Under the pieces are notes generated by a model that was given only the letters and a program-made list of their open reading frames with translations, was not told the DNA's origin and did not search any database. Both the position numbers and the translations under genes were made by a program. A stretch of 31,256 nt of DNA, from the NCBI GenBank assembly GCA_003241595.1, contig QFOU01000008.1, positions 1 through 31,256 of the forward strand, read 5' to 3'. The DNA comes from Pseudomonas fluorescens (GTDB taxonomy: Bacteria > Pseudomonadota > Alphaproteobacteria > UBA2136 > UBA6156). Positions 8,085-16,466 of this stretch are shown one piece after another; positions within the stretch are counted from its first letter, which is position 1; each line of letters starts with the position of its first letter.

Positions 8085-8297
8085 TTAAACCTTCTTGATG
8101 AACTCGGTCTTCAATACCATCTTCCCGCTCTCAATCTCGCGCGCATCCTCGGTCAGCCGGATATTCTTGAACTTCGTCCCCTGCTTCAGCACTTCGGAAG
8201 ACCCCTTCGCCTTCAGATCCTTGATCACCGCCACCGTATCCCCATCGCTCAACACATTCCCATGAGCATCCTTAACCACTAAAATCGCGTCATCCAT
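8085..8297 (-). CDS. PhnA/YjdM C-terminal-domain protein, zinc ribbon absent
   Basis: The 70-residue protein corresponds to the C-terminal SH3-like half of PhnA (YjdM): VVKDAHGNVLSDGDTVAVIKDL, then KGSSEVLKQGTKFKNIRL, ending LKTEFIKKV. E. coli YjdM is about 111 residues because it also has an N-terminal zinc ribbon; that part is missing here and no cysteines are present. Despite old phosphonate annotations, the family is not a phosphonoacetate hydrolase in general and its role is unclear. The ATG at 8297 has an AGAGG ribosome site, so this is a complete short gene rather than a truncated one. It is the first gene of a unit with the DUF167 gene. Confidence 0.85.
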   Translation of the reverse strand: MDDAILVVKDAHGNVLSDGDTVAVIKDLKAKGSSEVLKQGTKFKNIRLTEDAREIESGKMVLKTEFIKKV

Positions 8298-8367
8298 ACT
8301 TATATACCTCTTGTTTCAGGAATCCTCATACCGCACCCTATAGGTAACAAGCAAGAAAGCCGACACC

Positions 8368-8778
8368 ATGTCCCACCGCCCCGTCACCGTCACCGAAGCC
8401 GCCCCCAAGCCCTACGGCCAGATCATCGAGAACGGCCCGCACTTCATCCAGGCCGACGAACCCAACGATATGGGCGGCCATAACACCGGCTCCACGCCGT
8501 TCGAACTCCTCTGCGCGGCCTTGGGCGCCTGCACCAACATGACCCTCCGCATGTACGCCGCCCAAAAACAATGGCCACTGGAGCACATCAAAACCACCGT
8601 CTCCCACGAGAAAATCACCGAAGGCGACACCAAGATCGACATCTTCCACCGCGAGATAACCCTCACCGGCCCCCTCGATGACACCCAACGCCAACGCCTG
8701 CTGGAGATCGCCGAACGCTGCCCCGTATCCCGCACTTTAGAGGGCAACGCCCGCATGGCCTACACCCTCAACCCGTAA
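8368..8778 (+). CDS. OsmC/Ohr family peroxidase-like protein
   Basis: The 136-residue protein has the OsmC fold: TPFELLCAALGACTNMTLRMYAAQKQWPLE in the middle and a C-terminal ERCPVSRTLEG. The two conserved cysteines (in GACTNM and in RCPVSR) are those that reduce organic hydroperoxides in OsmC and Ohr. The GGHNTGSTPFELL segment and the position of the second cysteine match the YhfA/OsmC-like subgroup more than Ohr. The product is expected to be cytoplasmic. It is convergent with the esterase gene and shares the hairpin between them. Confidence 0.88.
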   Translation: MSHRPVTVTEAAPKPYGQIIENGPHFIQADEPNDMGGHNTGSTPFELLCAALGACTNMTLRMYAAQKQWPLEHIKTTVSHEKITEGDTKIDIFHREITLTGPLDDTQRQRLLEIAERCPVSRTLEGNARMAYTLNP

Positions 8779-8801
8779 AAAAGAGGGGCCCTTTGGCCCC
8801 T
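8777..8801 (-). terminator. Terminator between osmC-like gene and esterase gene
   Basis: The stem AGGGGCC/GGCCCCT closes a four-base loop. Read on the minus strand it is followed by CTTTTTTAC, so it terminates the esterase transcript; in the other direction the T-run is poor. Confidence 0.8.
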
Positions 8802-8805
8802 GCTC

Positions 8806-9411
8806 TTACTTCGCACCATTCATAAGGATGTCGAAGTCCATATGACTCAACTGATGCCCTGTTGGTAATTGGGTTGCGGTCACTTCATAACCTTTCTCTA
8901 AAAGGCTATCTCGTACGGCCGCGGCACTCGCCACCGGCACGATCGGATCATATTCCCCATTCAACATCAAGACGGTCGCATCTCCCTTACCTAATGGCTT
9001 CAACCCCACATCCATGGCCCGCAGCAGCACGGCATCCCGCACAACCTCACCCTGCAACAGCAACGCCGCGATCATATTGGCCCCATTGGAATAGCCAAAC
9101 CAAGTCGTCTGGGCATCAACCAAGCCATACTCAGCCTTGGCCGCGTCCCAAAACGCCAGTAGGTCGGCACTCTGCACTTTCAGGTCTTCCATATCGAACA
9201 TCCCCTCGGCAAACCGCCGGAAGAACCGATTACTCGCCCCTTCCCGCACATTGCCCCGAATCCCGAGGATATTCACCTCCGGATACAACTGACGCACCAG
9301 CGGCACAAGGTCATGCTCATCGCCCCCCGTGCCGTGCAGGGCCACCACCGTGCGGCTAGCCCCCTCAAGGGGCAGCCACACATGGGGGTGCAGGTTCAGG
9401 TTATTGTTCAT
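8806..9411 (-). CDS. MhqD-like phospholipase/carboxylesterase
   Basis: This 201-residue alpha/beta hydrolase has the oxyanion/HG segment VVALHGTGGDEHDLVPL, the nucleophile motif GYSNG, the acid in NGEYDPIVP and the histidine in PTGHQLSHMD. It belongs to the short phospholipase/carboxylesterase group that includes Bacillus MhqD. The ATG lies inside the end of the dioxygenase gene (11-base overlap), so the two are translationally coupled. In Bacillus, mhqED pairs the same two families and is induced by quinones. By analogy the pair here detoxifies hydroquinones or similar electrophiles; the exact ester substrate is unknown. Confidence 0.85.
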   Translation of the reverse strand: MNNNLNLHPHVWLPLEGASRTVVALHGTGGDEHDLVPLVRQLYPEVNILGIRGNVREGASNRFFRRFAEGMFDMEDLKVQSADLLAFWDAAKAEYGLVDAQTTWFGYSNGANMIAALLLQGEVVRDAVLLRAMDVGLKPLGKGDATVLMLNGEYDPIVPVASAAAVRDSLLEKGYEVTATQLPTGHQLSHMDFDILMNGAK

Positions 9412-10363
9412 CGCTAAACCCTCCCACACCGTAGTCGACCATCGGCAGCGGCACCAAGTGCTGGGCCAGCATCGCGCGGTGTTGCTCATACTGCGCCGGC
9501 AACATCAGGCGGGTACCCAGGCTCTCCACAGGTTCATCAATGGCAAAGCCGGGTTCCAGCGTCGCCAGTTCCAGAATGATGCCACCCGGCTCACGCAGGT
9601 ACACACTGTGGAAGTACTGACGATCCTTCACGTCGGTCACGCTCTGACCAGCCTTCATCAGCTTGTCCTGCCAGAACAGCTCGTCCTCATCATCCTCAAC
9701 CTTAAAGGCAAGGTGGTGAACACTGCCGCTGCCAAAGCGCATGCGTCCCAGCTCAGGCTTTTCCACGAGGTCGATATGCTGTTCGGTCTCACCCTCAAAG
9801 GCGTACCGACCATTACCGACAGCGGTCATACCCATGGTCTCCAGCAACTTGGCGCTGCCTTCCGCACTGGCCACAGTGAACTCAACCCCCACGAACTCCA
9901 CCACTTGCTCAGCAGCAGGCACGGGGCTGTCCACAACCACCTTGTCGGCAGCCAACGGCTCACCGTAGGCCCACAAGCGCAACTTATGGCCACTCTCGTC
10001 ATAGAACTCCAGCACATCACCTTCAGGGCGGGCGATGTTCACAAACGGAACCCGAGCCTTGGTCAAGCGCTCTTCCCACGCCATCTTGGTGCCGGCGGGA
10101 ACCCGCAATGTGAAGGCCGAGATCTCACCACGCCCCTTCTCACCGGCTGCCGCATTGGCACCCCACGGGAAGAAGGTGATCACACTGCCGGGTGTACCGA
10201 CTTGATCGCCATAATAAAGGTGATAGGTACCGGGATCATCAAAGTTCACAGTGACCTTGATCATGCGCATACCCAGCACATGGGTGTAAAAATGAATATT
10301 GGCGGCAGCATCCCCAGCCATGGCGGTCAGGTGATGGAAGCCCTTGATCTTGTCGTTTGTCAT
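9401..10363 (-). CDS. Ring-cleaving dioxygenase of the VOC family (MhqO/MhqE/MhqA-like)
   Basis: The 320-residue protein consists of two vicinal-oxygen-chelate modules. Metal ligands are expected at the histidine in GFHHLT near the N-terminus, the histidine in SVHHLAF in the second module, and the glutamate in IILELAT. The segments FYTHVLGMRMIKVTVNFDDPGTYHLYYGD and FFPWG are hallmarks of the MhqO group of hydroquinone-type dioxygenases. The ATG giving MTNDKIKGFHH was chosen over an upstream in-frame ATG because family members start close to the first VOC strand and GAGTAACG precedes it. It is the first gene of the two-gene unit with the esterase; a palindromic TTGACGTTTCAA lies about 95 bases upstream and might bind a MarR-type regulator (inference). 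Confidence 0.87.
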   Translation of the reverse strand: MTNDKIKGFHHLTAMAGDAAANIHFYTHVLGMRMIKVTVNFDDPGTYHLYYGDQVGTPGSVITFFPWGANAAAGEKGRGEISAFTLRVPAGTKMAWEERLTKARVPFVNIARPEGDVLEFYDESGHKLRLWAYGEPLAADKVVVDSPVPAAEQVVEFVGVEFTVASAEGSAKLLETMGMTAVGNGRYAFEGETEQHIDLVEKPELGRMRFGSGSVHHLAFKVEDDEDELFWQDKLMKAGQSVTDVKDRQYFHSVYLREPGGIILELATLEPGFAIDEPVESLGTRLMLPAQYEQHRAMLAQHLVPLPMVDYGVGGFSDEQ

Positions 10364-10503
10364 GGTCGTTACTCCATCTTGGTTCCTTCGGCTCAAGCCC
10401 ACTGCCCTCGCCTCTGAAGACAACATAGGCGCTCTACCGACCTCAAACTAGATATTGAAACGTCAAACCAATTTTAACCTAAAATTAACAATACAAAAGC
10501 ATC

Positions 10504-10542
10504 AGTATTAAAAAACCCCGCAATGCGGGGCTTTTTAATACT
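10504..10542. terminator. Long palindromic terminator at the left border of the island
   Basis: A CCCCGC/GCGGGG stem with AAT loop is extended outward by AGTATTAAAAA/TTTTTAATACT, giving a 17-base-pair interrupted palindrome with T-runs in both directions. It follows no plus-strand gene. On the minus strand it would terminate transcripts leaving the island, or may be the original terminator of ssrA displaced by the insertion (inference). Confidence 0.75.
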
Positions 10543-10562
10543 GGGGCGGTGACTATCAAACT
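10543..10562. other. Candidate left attachment remnant
   Basis: The sequence TGGGGCGGTG followed four bases later by TC-AAC resembles the tmRNA 3' end (TGGAGGCGGTG, then TCGAAC) at 21091-21111. Only seven bases (GGCGGTG) are identical without gaps, so this is a weak candidate for the attachment site opposite ssrA. Confidence 0.3.
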
Positions 10563-10614
10563 AAAACAGCATCTATTTGAATATAAAAACAAATCACCAA
10601 TTCAATTTCCGCAC

Positions 10615-10634
10615 ATGCCCCAAAAAATGCCCCA
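10615..10634. repeat. Two direct repeats ATGCCCCA, possible integrase arm sites
   Basis: ATGCCCCA occurs at 10615-10622 and 10627-10634, in a 120-base non-coding stretch just inside the left end. The same word occurs near the integrase end of the island (20953-20960) among further GGGGCA copies. Arm-type sites of tyrosine integrases lie in such positions near both ends. Confidence 0.4.
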
Positions 10635-10669
10635 AGTAGTTAATAGCTGAGCTACAGAACTGGACTCTA

Positions 10670-12160
10670 CTAACTTAAATTCCTTATGCCATCTAACAAT
10701 ACTCGCGTAGCTCGGCAGTCGTCTTCATTATAATCCAAAATACGCTGCTTAACAGCGATATCCCCTGTTTTAATCCACTGGTCATACCACTCAATCGAGG
10801 CTGCACCTGAAGGATTATTATCCCGCCACTTAAAATCCAGATAAACCGCTAATGCCTTAATGGAATAACTATACGTCGGCCATTCCGTCTTTTTGAGAAC
10901 TACATCATTATAAAGGTCAATCGACCGATCAGGGTGGAAAAGGGCTTCTATCTCATCAGCATCACATACATCAGGATACTTCCGCTGTAGCTTACGGTAG
11001 GCCGTACGTTCATATTTAGAATAGTAATAAATGATAGCACTAGGATTGGCGCGGAAATATTCTATTGCTTTAGCAAAGGCGTCTCTTTCACCTGTAGGTG
11101 TAGGCTCCTCTGCAAAGAACCCAATAAACTTTTCTGACTCAGTGTCACCTCCAACCCTCTCCACAATACCATGTAGATAGCAAATCCCTCTCAAGGGGTC
11201 ATCCTCAATATCAAAGAAAATCTCTTTATCGGACGTCGGAAGGCTCACAATATCGGTAAGATACGCTTGAGCGGGAATAGCTTTTAGCAATTTCGCTCTT
11301 GCAGCAAACTTATTTAGACTTTTTTGGCCTACGCCCTTGAAAATCGTCTTATCTTTCTGGAAGAAATCTTGCGGGTCACAATCCGCCATATCGCGCACAG
11401 TTTTGATTGAGCCTATAAGAGAGTTCCGCGCAGCCCTTCCCAAGTAAGGAATAAGAGTCAAGTCATCCTGAGTTTCCAATTCCTTTTTGCACACTGTATG
11501 CCAGTGGCAAAGCTTACATTTGGCAGCCAGTGCCCCCTGTGTTTCCTCTTTTCTGCTAAGGATGTTACGGGCCTTTTCCAACGTCTCTTGATAAAGTTCC
11601 CAAAGCGTATAAGGGTTACGTTTACCTAGAGCCTCTTCATATCGATAAACAACCTCCTCTCCATTAACATCCCAAATAAAGCCCCTACGCCCTGCCGAAA
11701 GGCCAAGACGCTCTAGAATATCAATATAAAGGCCAAGCTGAACCGCATAGGTGTCTTTCGGTTTCCCCTCTTCAACATCATCGCCTTCCCCCTCACCACG
11801 TCCGGATTTAACATCCCCTGGCACATAACCTCCCGCCTCCAACCGTAACAGGTCAGGCCGCCCCACTAAATCATCGGCCATTATCTTGCCTTGGTAGATA
11901 AACGGAGCCTTATTAACCATCGCCTCAAGGGTTTTCTGCTCAAGCTCTTCACCCTCAAAAGCAGAAAGGTCTACAAACTCAATCTGGGGTTCCTGTTTTA
12001 ACCCAGCAATAACCTCCCTCTCATAAATGTTTCCCCGTTCCCATAGCATCCGTACAAACGGACTAACCTGATCACGCTTGCCTTGGTCACCAAACGTATC
12101 CAACGCAATCCGGTGGGGGCACTCAATCAAATTATAAAGAATAGAGGCCGTAATGGACAA
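10670..12160 (-). CDS. TM0106-type nuclease: RecB/Cas4-like Fe-S domain plus RNase H-like domain
   Basis: The 496-residue protein has two nuclease modules. The N-terminal part has the RecB/Cas4-like PD-(D/E)XK pattern: D103 in VGRPDLL, D116 and K118 in GDVKSG, Q141 in VQLGLY. Four cysteines, C14 in ECPHR plus C215, C218 and C224 in CKLCHWHTVC, match the Fe-S cluster of AddB/Cas4-type nucleases. The C-terminal part is RNase H-like: D317 and E319 in FFDIEDDP, YYYSKYE, and the terminal YNEDDCRAT. I place the start at a TTG one base after the res stop, preceded by GGAGG; this yields SITASILYNLIECPHR, the usual family start. An upstream ATG at 12214 would add residues overlapping res. It is the third gene of the defence operon. 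Confidence 0.85.
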   Translation of the reverse strand: MSITASILYNLIECPHRIALDTFGDQGKRDQVSPFVRMLWERGNIYEREVIAGLKQEPQIEFVDLSAFEGEELEQKTLEAMVNKAPFIYQGKIMADDLVGRPDLLRLEAGGYVPGDVKSGRGEGEGDDVEEGKPKDTYAVQLGLYIDILERLGLSAGRRGFIWDVNGEEVVYRYEEALGKRNPYTLWELYQETLEKARNILSRKEETQGALAAKCKLCHWHTVCKKELETQDDLTLIPYLGRAARNSLIGSIKTVRDMADCDPQDFFQKDKTIFKGVGQKSLNKFAARAKLLKAIPAQAYLTDIVSLPTSDKEIFFDIEDDPLRGICYLHGIVERVGGDTESEKFIGFFAEEPTPTGERDAFAKAIEYFRANPSAIIYYYSKYERTAYRKLQRKYPDVCDADEIEALFHPDRSIDLYNDVVLKKTEWPTYSYSIKALAVYLDFKWRDNNPSGAASIEWYDQWIKTGDIAVKQRILDYNEDDCRATRVLLDGIRNLS

Positions 12161-12161
12161 G

Positions 12162-14747
12162 TTAACCCTCCAAAACGCGCTCAAGCTGTTGGTAGATATC
12201 CCCACCATTCTCATACCAGCCCATTAAGAACAAATTTCCGGAATTCTTAGCCCAGATATTCCCAATCGCGGTCTTCTCTTTCACATCCGGTGTATCCACA
12301 AACTGCGAACCCTTGTATTCCAGCACCAGCATACGCCCATCCTTCAGCTTCGCCACAAAATCAGGGTAGAACCTGTCTGAGGAAGTTTGGAGGGAGAAAC
12401 TATACTTCGGCTGGCGCTCAAGGTTGCGCACCCACCACTCCACCGCTTGGCAGCGGTCAAGCGCCATCGCACATTCCGCCTCTTCTCCGTTAAGATCGCC
12501 TATCATCGGGTAGTAATGCTTACGGAATTTATAATGGCCTTCATAAAACCGGGCAGCCGGGTAATGATTGGGGTCAAAAGTCATGTTGAAAGACTTGTCT
12601 GTCACCACCAAACCTAAGTCCAGAATGCCTTGAAAAGCCTTTTTGGCAGCCTCCTTCCGCGCATCAGAAATCTTATCGGTTAGTACCTTCTCCAGCATAA
12701 ACTTGGCCCGCACCAGTTTGGACAAATCCAAATCACTCCGTTCCAACAGGTCACGCACTGCCTTGGTTAAGTAGCCCACTAGCTGCTCCGACAGGATATC
12801 ATGCTGGCGCAGCCGCCTTTCCAGCCACTGCACTAAGGCAACGTCCGTCCAATCCGTAAAAACGCCTTCCATAAGGGTTTGCTTGCTGGCATCCATATAT
12901 TCAACCGTGACCTTTTCCCGCACCTCATCAATATCCACCTCAAACTTGATACTGGTATCAGTAACTGCAAAATCATTAGCGCCCAGTGGCTTGTAGTAAT
13001 CAAGAATACTCCAGCCGGTATAACCAAGACAGGTTTCCTTCTCAGCAAGCTCAATATCCCCGTCCAGATTAAAACAAAGCTGCGGCACCACAAACGGCAA
13101 GCCACGTTGGGATGGCGTGAGGTTCTCAGCCATATACTTGATTTTGATATTCGCCTTCAAGGCGATCTCTTCCCTGTCCGCCTTGTCTGTCGCAACGTGG
13201 TGAAGCTTTTGCAGCAGTTTGCTGTCTGCTTTGCCGTCCACCTTCAGCACAAACCCGCCAGCCTCCGAAGGCGTAACCATCACCGCCATACGGTCAGCAA
13301 TATCCAGCTTGTTCAAATCCGGCTCACTCTTCAGGTGAACCTCAATACTCACGTCAACCTGCCCACTGCCTAACGGTAGGGTTGGTTGGGGAATGATAAT
13401 CTCTTCAGCTTCCTGCTTCTCAAACCCCATCTGCACCAGTTTGTCCCTCAACTGGGTTGCCGCATGTGGCCATGAATTGGACGCCACATGTGCATAAGCC
13501 ATATTCAAATCGGGTTGAGAGCGCAATCTGGCATACGGCATCCGCAATACACGCCCCAAAAGCTGCTCTACCGCTGTACGGGACTGCACGTTGGCAAGGG
13601 AACACAAGATATAAGCAAAGGAGCAATCCCACCCTTCCCGCAACGCCTGCACGGTAATCACATACTTGACCGGACAATCCGTAGCCAAAAGGTTGATATC
13701 CTTAAGCCCCTTCTCATCACCTGTCGCCACCACAATCTCTTTTTCCGGGATATTTTCATTTTCCATCAGGTAGTTTTTCACCACCTCCACAGTCACATCC
13801 TGCCCCCTGTTCTGTGCCTGGAAGAGGATGATGGGCCGGATATAATCCTTATCCTTATGCGCCAGTTCGCCCAGCCGGTTGCGCTCGCCAATACTGGCCG
13901 TAATCGCCGCTTCCCATGATTTATGTTCATGCAGCCGGATAGGCAGTTTAATCATCTCCTCCGCCTTCAACTGCGCGGCGGAAACACTGTGGATGACGTT
14001 GCTGTTGCTGGCTGGAGTCGCCGTAAACTCAATCACACACGCAGGGTTAAGGCGCTCCATCACGTCAAATTGGAGTTGCGTGCTTGCGTTGTGCGCCTCA
14101 TCCACCAGCACCAGCGGGCGTGCCCAGTGCAGGAGGTTAGCAAAGGAGTACCGTACCTTACCGTTTTCCTGTTTCTGCAAACCCTCGGTGGTGGGCGGGA
14201 TATGCGTAAAATGCCCTTCCAGTTCCTCATTATGCGCATAAACCTTGCGGATATCCGTATCGCTTACACGGAAAGACTGGAAGGTCGTCAGAATGACACA
14301 CGCACTGTCGCGCACATCCTGTGGCCGGATGGTATTGAAGTCTTCAATATCAAACACCCGGAAACGCCCATCAAACGCATTCTCTAGCACTTTCCGGTTG
14401 GCATTGTTGGGGTCAAGCAGGGTTTCAATGGTTTGCTGTTTGATGACATCGCTCGGCACCATCCACAACGTCAGCGGATAACTCCGCTCCAGATAAGCTT
14501 CCCCCGCCAGTTGGATACTGTGTGCTGCCAGCAAGGTTTTCCCGCCGCCCGTGGGTAATCGTAAGCACACATACGGTACCGCAGGCAGTTTATCCAGCGG
14601 ACGATACGGAGCAAAGGGCTGGCTGGTCCCATATCGGGCCTTTTGCACCAAATCATACGCCTGCATGGCATCGGTAAAGCGGGCCTTTTCAAGATAATCC
14701 TTCAAAACACAGAGGGTTTGCGTCTGGTAATTCTTAAGCGTCAGCAT
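12162..14747 (-). CDS. Type III-like restriction subunit Res (SF2 helicase-nuclease)
   Basis: The 861-residue protein has a superfamily 2 helicase core: Walker A in LPTGGGKT (64-71), Walker B in LVDEAHNAS (216-219 DEAH), FTATP (241-245), QALREGWDC (about 368-374) and motif VI in QLLGRVLRMP (about 396-404). The C-terminal nuclease motif is P795-D796 in FYPDFVAKL followed by E810-Y-K812 in LVLEYKG, a PD-(D/E)XK site. In type III systems Res translocates or slides on DNA from an unmethylated site and cleaves with Mod. The length is slightly shorter than EcoP15I Res (about 970). It starts six bases after the mod stop, and its stop is one base from the nuclease start, so the three genes form one operon. 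Confidence 0.9.
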   Translation of the reverse strand: MLTLKNYQTQTLCVLKDYLEKARFTDAMQAYDLVQKARYGTSQPFAPYRPLDKLPAVPYVCLRLPTGGGKTLLAAHSIQLAGEAYLERSYPLTLWMVPSDVIKQQTIETLLDPNNANRKVLENAFDGRFRVFDIEDFNTIRPQDVRDSACVILTTFQSFRVSDTDIRKVYAHNEELEGHFTHIPPTTEGLQKQENGKVRYSFANLLHWARPLVLVDEAHNASTQLQFDVMERLNPACVIEFTATPASNSNVIHSVSAAQLKAEEMIKLPIRLHEHKSWEAAITASIGERNRLGELAHKDKDYIRPIILFQAQNRGQDVTVEVVKNYLMENENIPEKEIVVATGDEKGLKDINLLATDCPVKYVITVQALREGWDCSFAYILCSLANVQSRTAVEQLLGRVLRMPYARLRSQPDLNMAYAHVASNSWPHAATQLRDKLVQMGFEKQEAEEIIIPQPTLPLGSGQVDVSIEVHLKSEPDLNKLDIADRMAVMVTPSEAGGFVLKVDGKADSKLLQKLHHVATDKADREEIALKANIKIKYMAENLTPSQRGLPFVVPQLCFNLDGDIELAEKETCLGYTGWSILDYYKPLGANDFAVTDTSIKFEVDIDEVREKVTVEYMDASKQTLMEGVFTDWTDVALVQWLERRLRQHDILSEQLVGYLTKAVRDLLERSDLDLSKLVRAKFMLEKVLTDKISDARKEAAKKAFQGILDLGLVVTDKSFNMTFDPNHYPAARFYEGHYKFRKHYYPMIGDLNGEEAECAMALDRCQAVEWWVRNLERQPKYSFSLQTSSDRFYPDFVAKLKDGRMLVLEYKGSQFVDTPDVKEKTAIGNIWAKNSGNLFLMGWYENGGDIYQQLERVLEG

Positions 14748-14753
14748 GGGGTT

Positions 14754-16268
14754 CTACCTTGCCTTGATGTCATAGGGGGTTTGCTTGAAAGCCACTTGCA
14801 GCTCACTTAGGCGGTTCGGCCCAAGCCGAGTAGCTTCACCATAAATCACTTTTGGGCCGTCATGCGGCGGCAATGCTTCCCACACCTTGCTGGTCAGCAC
14901 GTTCCCGCCAGCCGGGCGCTTATCGCCAAGTATGCCGTTATAAAGCAGGTAATAGGCTATGCCGTTATGGATGCCAAGCAACGGCGTCTCCGGCTTCCCA
15001 CCCGTCAGCGGCGCCCCTGTCTCCGCAAACCATATGTGCGCCGCCAAGTGCTCAAATCGTATGGCCTTGTTAATCTGCCCCCGCTCATCAAAAATCGGTT
15101 CACCCAGCTTGTAGTACCTGAAGCCTCCACCACCTTGCCATCCAACAGCTTCACTAATCCCACCCTGCTCTCCATCCACCACCTTTTTCAGCCTAGCCGC
15201 ACAATGGGTACGGGCATGTTCACCCATTTCAATACCGATATACCGGCGGCCCATCTTATGCGCTACTGCAGCTGTTGTGCCTGAGCCGAGAAAAGAATCA
15301 AGTACAAACTCGCCCTTTTCACTGGCTAATTCAAAAACTCGCCTAATAAGTCTCTCGGGCTTTGGCGTTTCAAACATTTCCCCAAGCTGAAGAGCGTTAA
15401 TCTCTCTTTTAGCTTCTTGGTTATCGCCTACATCATCCCTCAACCAGATGCTTAGGGGAACAATACCTTGTTGAACTTCTGTTAGATATTGTTTTAAACG
15501 GGGACGGTTGTTACCGTCGGCTCCAAACCAAATACGGCCTTCACTTAACCATGTGTTAAAAGTTGTTTCCGCAGGAGCCCATTGCCGCCCTTCTGGAGGA
15601 TAAAACTCCTTTCCAGTAGGTGACATAATTTTATAAGAATGACCTCTAGCCTTAGTTTTAGAAGTCAAATCCCCGCTTGACCAAACGCCTCGAGGATCAT
15701 TATCAGGATTTTTAAATCTATCATCTTGGTCATTACCGCGAGACAAAAGGTTTACCTTTAATAAGGTTTTATTTTTTGAATAAACAATTAGATGATCATG
15801 TGAGGGGGTAATACCCTTAGCATCGTTTTGAGGAGAAAATTTTTTCTGCCAAATCACATTAGCTATAAAGTTTTTCCGCCCAAATACCTCATCCATAATC
15901 ACCTTGAGGTAATGGGCCTCATTATCATCAATCGTTACCCAGATGCTGCCATCCTCTGCTAGCAATTCCCGCAACAGCTCCAGCCGGGGGTACATCATGG
16001 CCAGCCACTTACTATGCTCAAGATTGTCATCATAATGCTCAAAGGCACTTTTGGTGTTGTAGGGAGGATCAATAAAGATGCACTTCACCTTCCCCGCATA
16101 ATATGGCAGCAGCGCCTTCAGCGCCTCAAGGTTGTCCCCCTCTATCAGCATGTTATGTGTGTCATCTTCCCCATATCCTAATTCAGGCACGGCCTCCAGC
16201 AAACGATAAGGCACTGCGTTGGCCGTTTTCAGGGTTTTGTCTCTGTCAAGCCATTGCAGGGTCGGCAT
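14754..16268 (-). CDS. Type III-like DNA methyltransferase Mod (beta class)
   Basis: The 504-residue protein is an adenine-N6 or cytosine-N4 methyltransferase with the beta-class order: catalytic DPPYNT (67-72) before SAM-binding DSFLGSGTTA (324-333). The region between, about 133-323, holds the target-recognition part. It is clearly more AT-rich and uses other codons than the flanks, which suggests exchange of specificity by recombination. IEGDNLEALKALLP and YPRLELLRELLAEDGSIWVTID are typical of type III Mod and related methyltransferases. It is the first gene of the operon mod-res-nuclease, reading toward the left end of the island. About 110 bases upstream separate it from the antisense-RNA locus. 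The recognised DNA motif cannot be predicted. Confidence 0.92.
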   Translation of the reverse strand: MPTLQWLDRDKTLKTANAVPYRLLEAVPELGYGEDDTHNMLIEGDNLEALKALLPYYAGKVKCIFIDPPYNTKSAFEHYDDNLEHSKWLAMMYPRLELLRELLAEDGSIWVTIDDNEAHYLKVIMDEVFGRKNFIANVIWQKKFSPQNDAKGITPSHDHLIVYSKNKTLLKVNLLSRGNDQDDRFKNPDNDPRGVWSSGDLTSKTKARGHSYKIMSPTGKEFYPPEGRQWAPAETTFNTWLSEGRIWFGADGNNRPRLKQYLTEVQQGIVPLSIWLRDDVGDNQEAKREINALQLGEMFETPKPERLIRRVFELASEKGEFVLDSFLGSGTTAAVAHKMGRRYIGIEMGEHARTHCAARLKKVVDGEQGGISEAVGWQGGGGFRYYKLGEPIFDERGQINKAIRFEHLAAHIWFAETGAPLTGGKPETPLLGIHNGIAYYLLYNGILGDKRPAGGNVLTSKVWEALPPHDGPKVIYGEATRLGPNRLSELQVAFKQTPYDIKAR

Positions 16269-16345
16269 GTTTCATCATCTCTCTTAAATAAGTCGCATAC
16301 TAAACCATATCTTACTAGGTTTGGGAAAGTCCGTATTTATCCAAC

Positions 16346-16374
16346 TTGACCTTATCAGGACTTCCCACTAGCGT
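16346..16374 (+). promoter_or_regulatory. Possible promoter of the antisense-RNA locus
   Basis: TTGACC and a weak TAGCGT are 17 bases apart, directly upstream of the hairpin-rich leader. The -10 box is poor, so this is tentative. Confidence 0.3.
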
Positions 16375-16381
16375 ACCTCTG

Positions 16382-16421
16382 CAATCCGAAGGATTGTGGG
16401 GCTTTCAATCCCCTCTGTTAG
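16382..16421 (+). promoter_or_regulatory. Leader hairpin and target of the C4-like antisense RNA
   Basis: A CAATCC-GAA-GGATTG hairpin (16382-16396) precedes the segment 16398-16421, which is nearly complementary to 16514-16536. Pairing consists of GGGG, TTCAATCC and TCTGTTAG, separated by a two-base mismatch and a one-base bulge. In phages P1/P7 and P4 such a segment is the target through which C4 or CI RNA blocks expression of the downstream genes. Confidence 0.6.
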
Positions 16422-16466
16422 CAGCCTAGCACGGCTGTAAATTGTGCTGCCCTTCAACCTGCGGTT

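Noticed and set aside
10510..10522. Thirteen-base direct repeat AAAAAACCCCGCA shared with 21028-21040 as attachment repeats
   Set aside because: Both copies belong to Rho-independent terminator stems, where such sequence is common; it is not good evidence of an attachment core.
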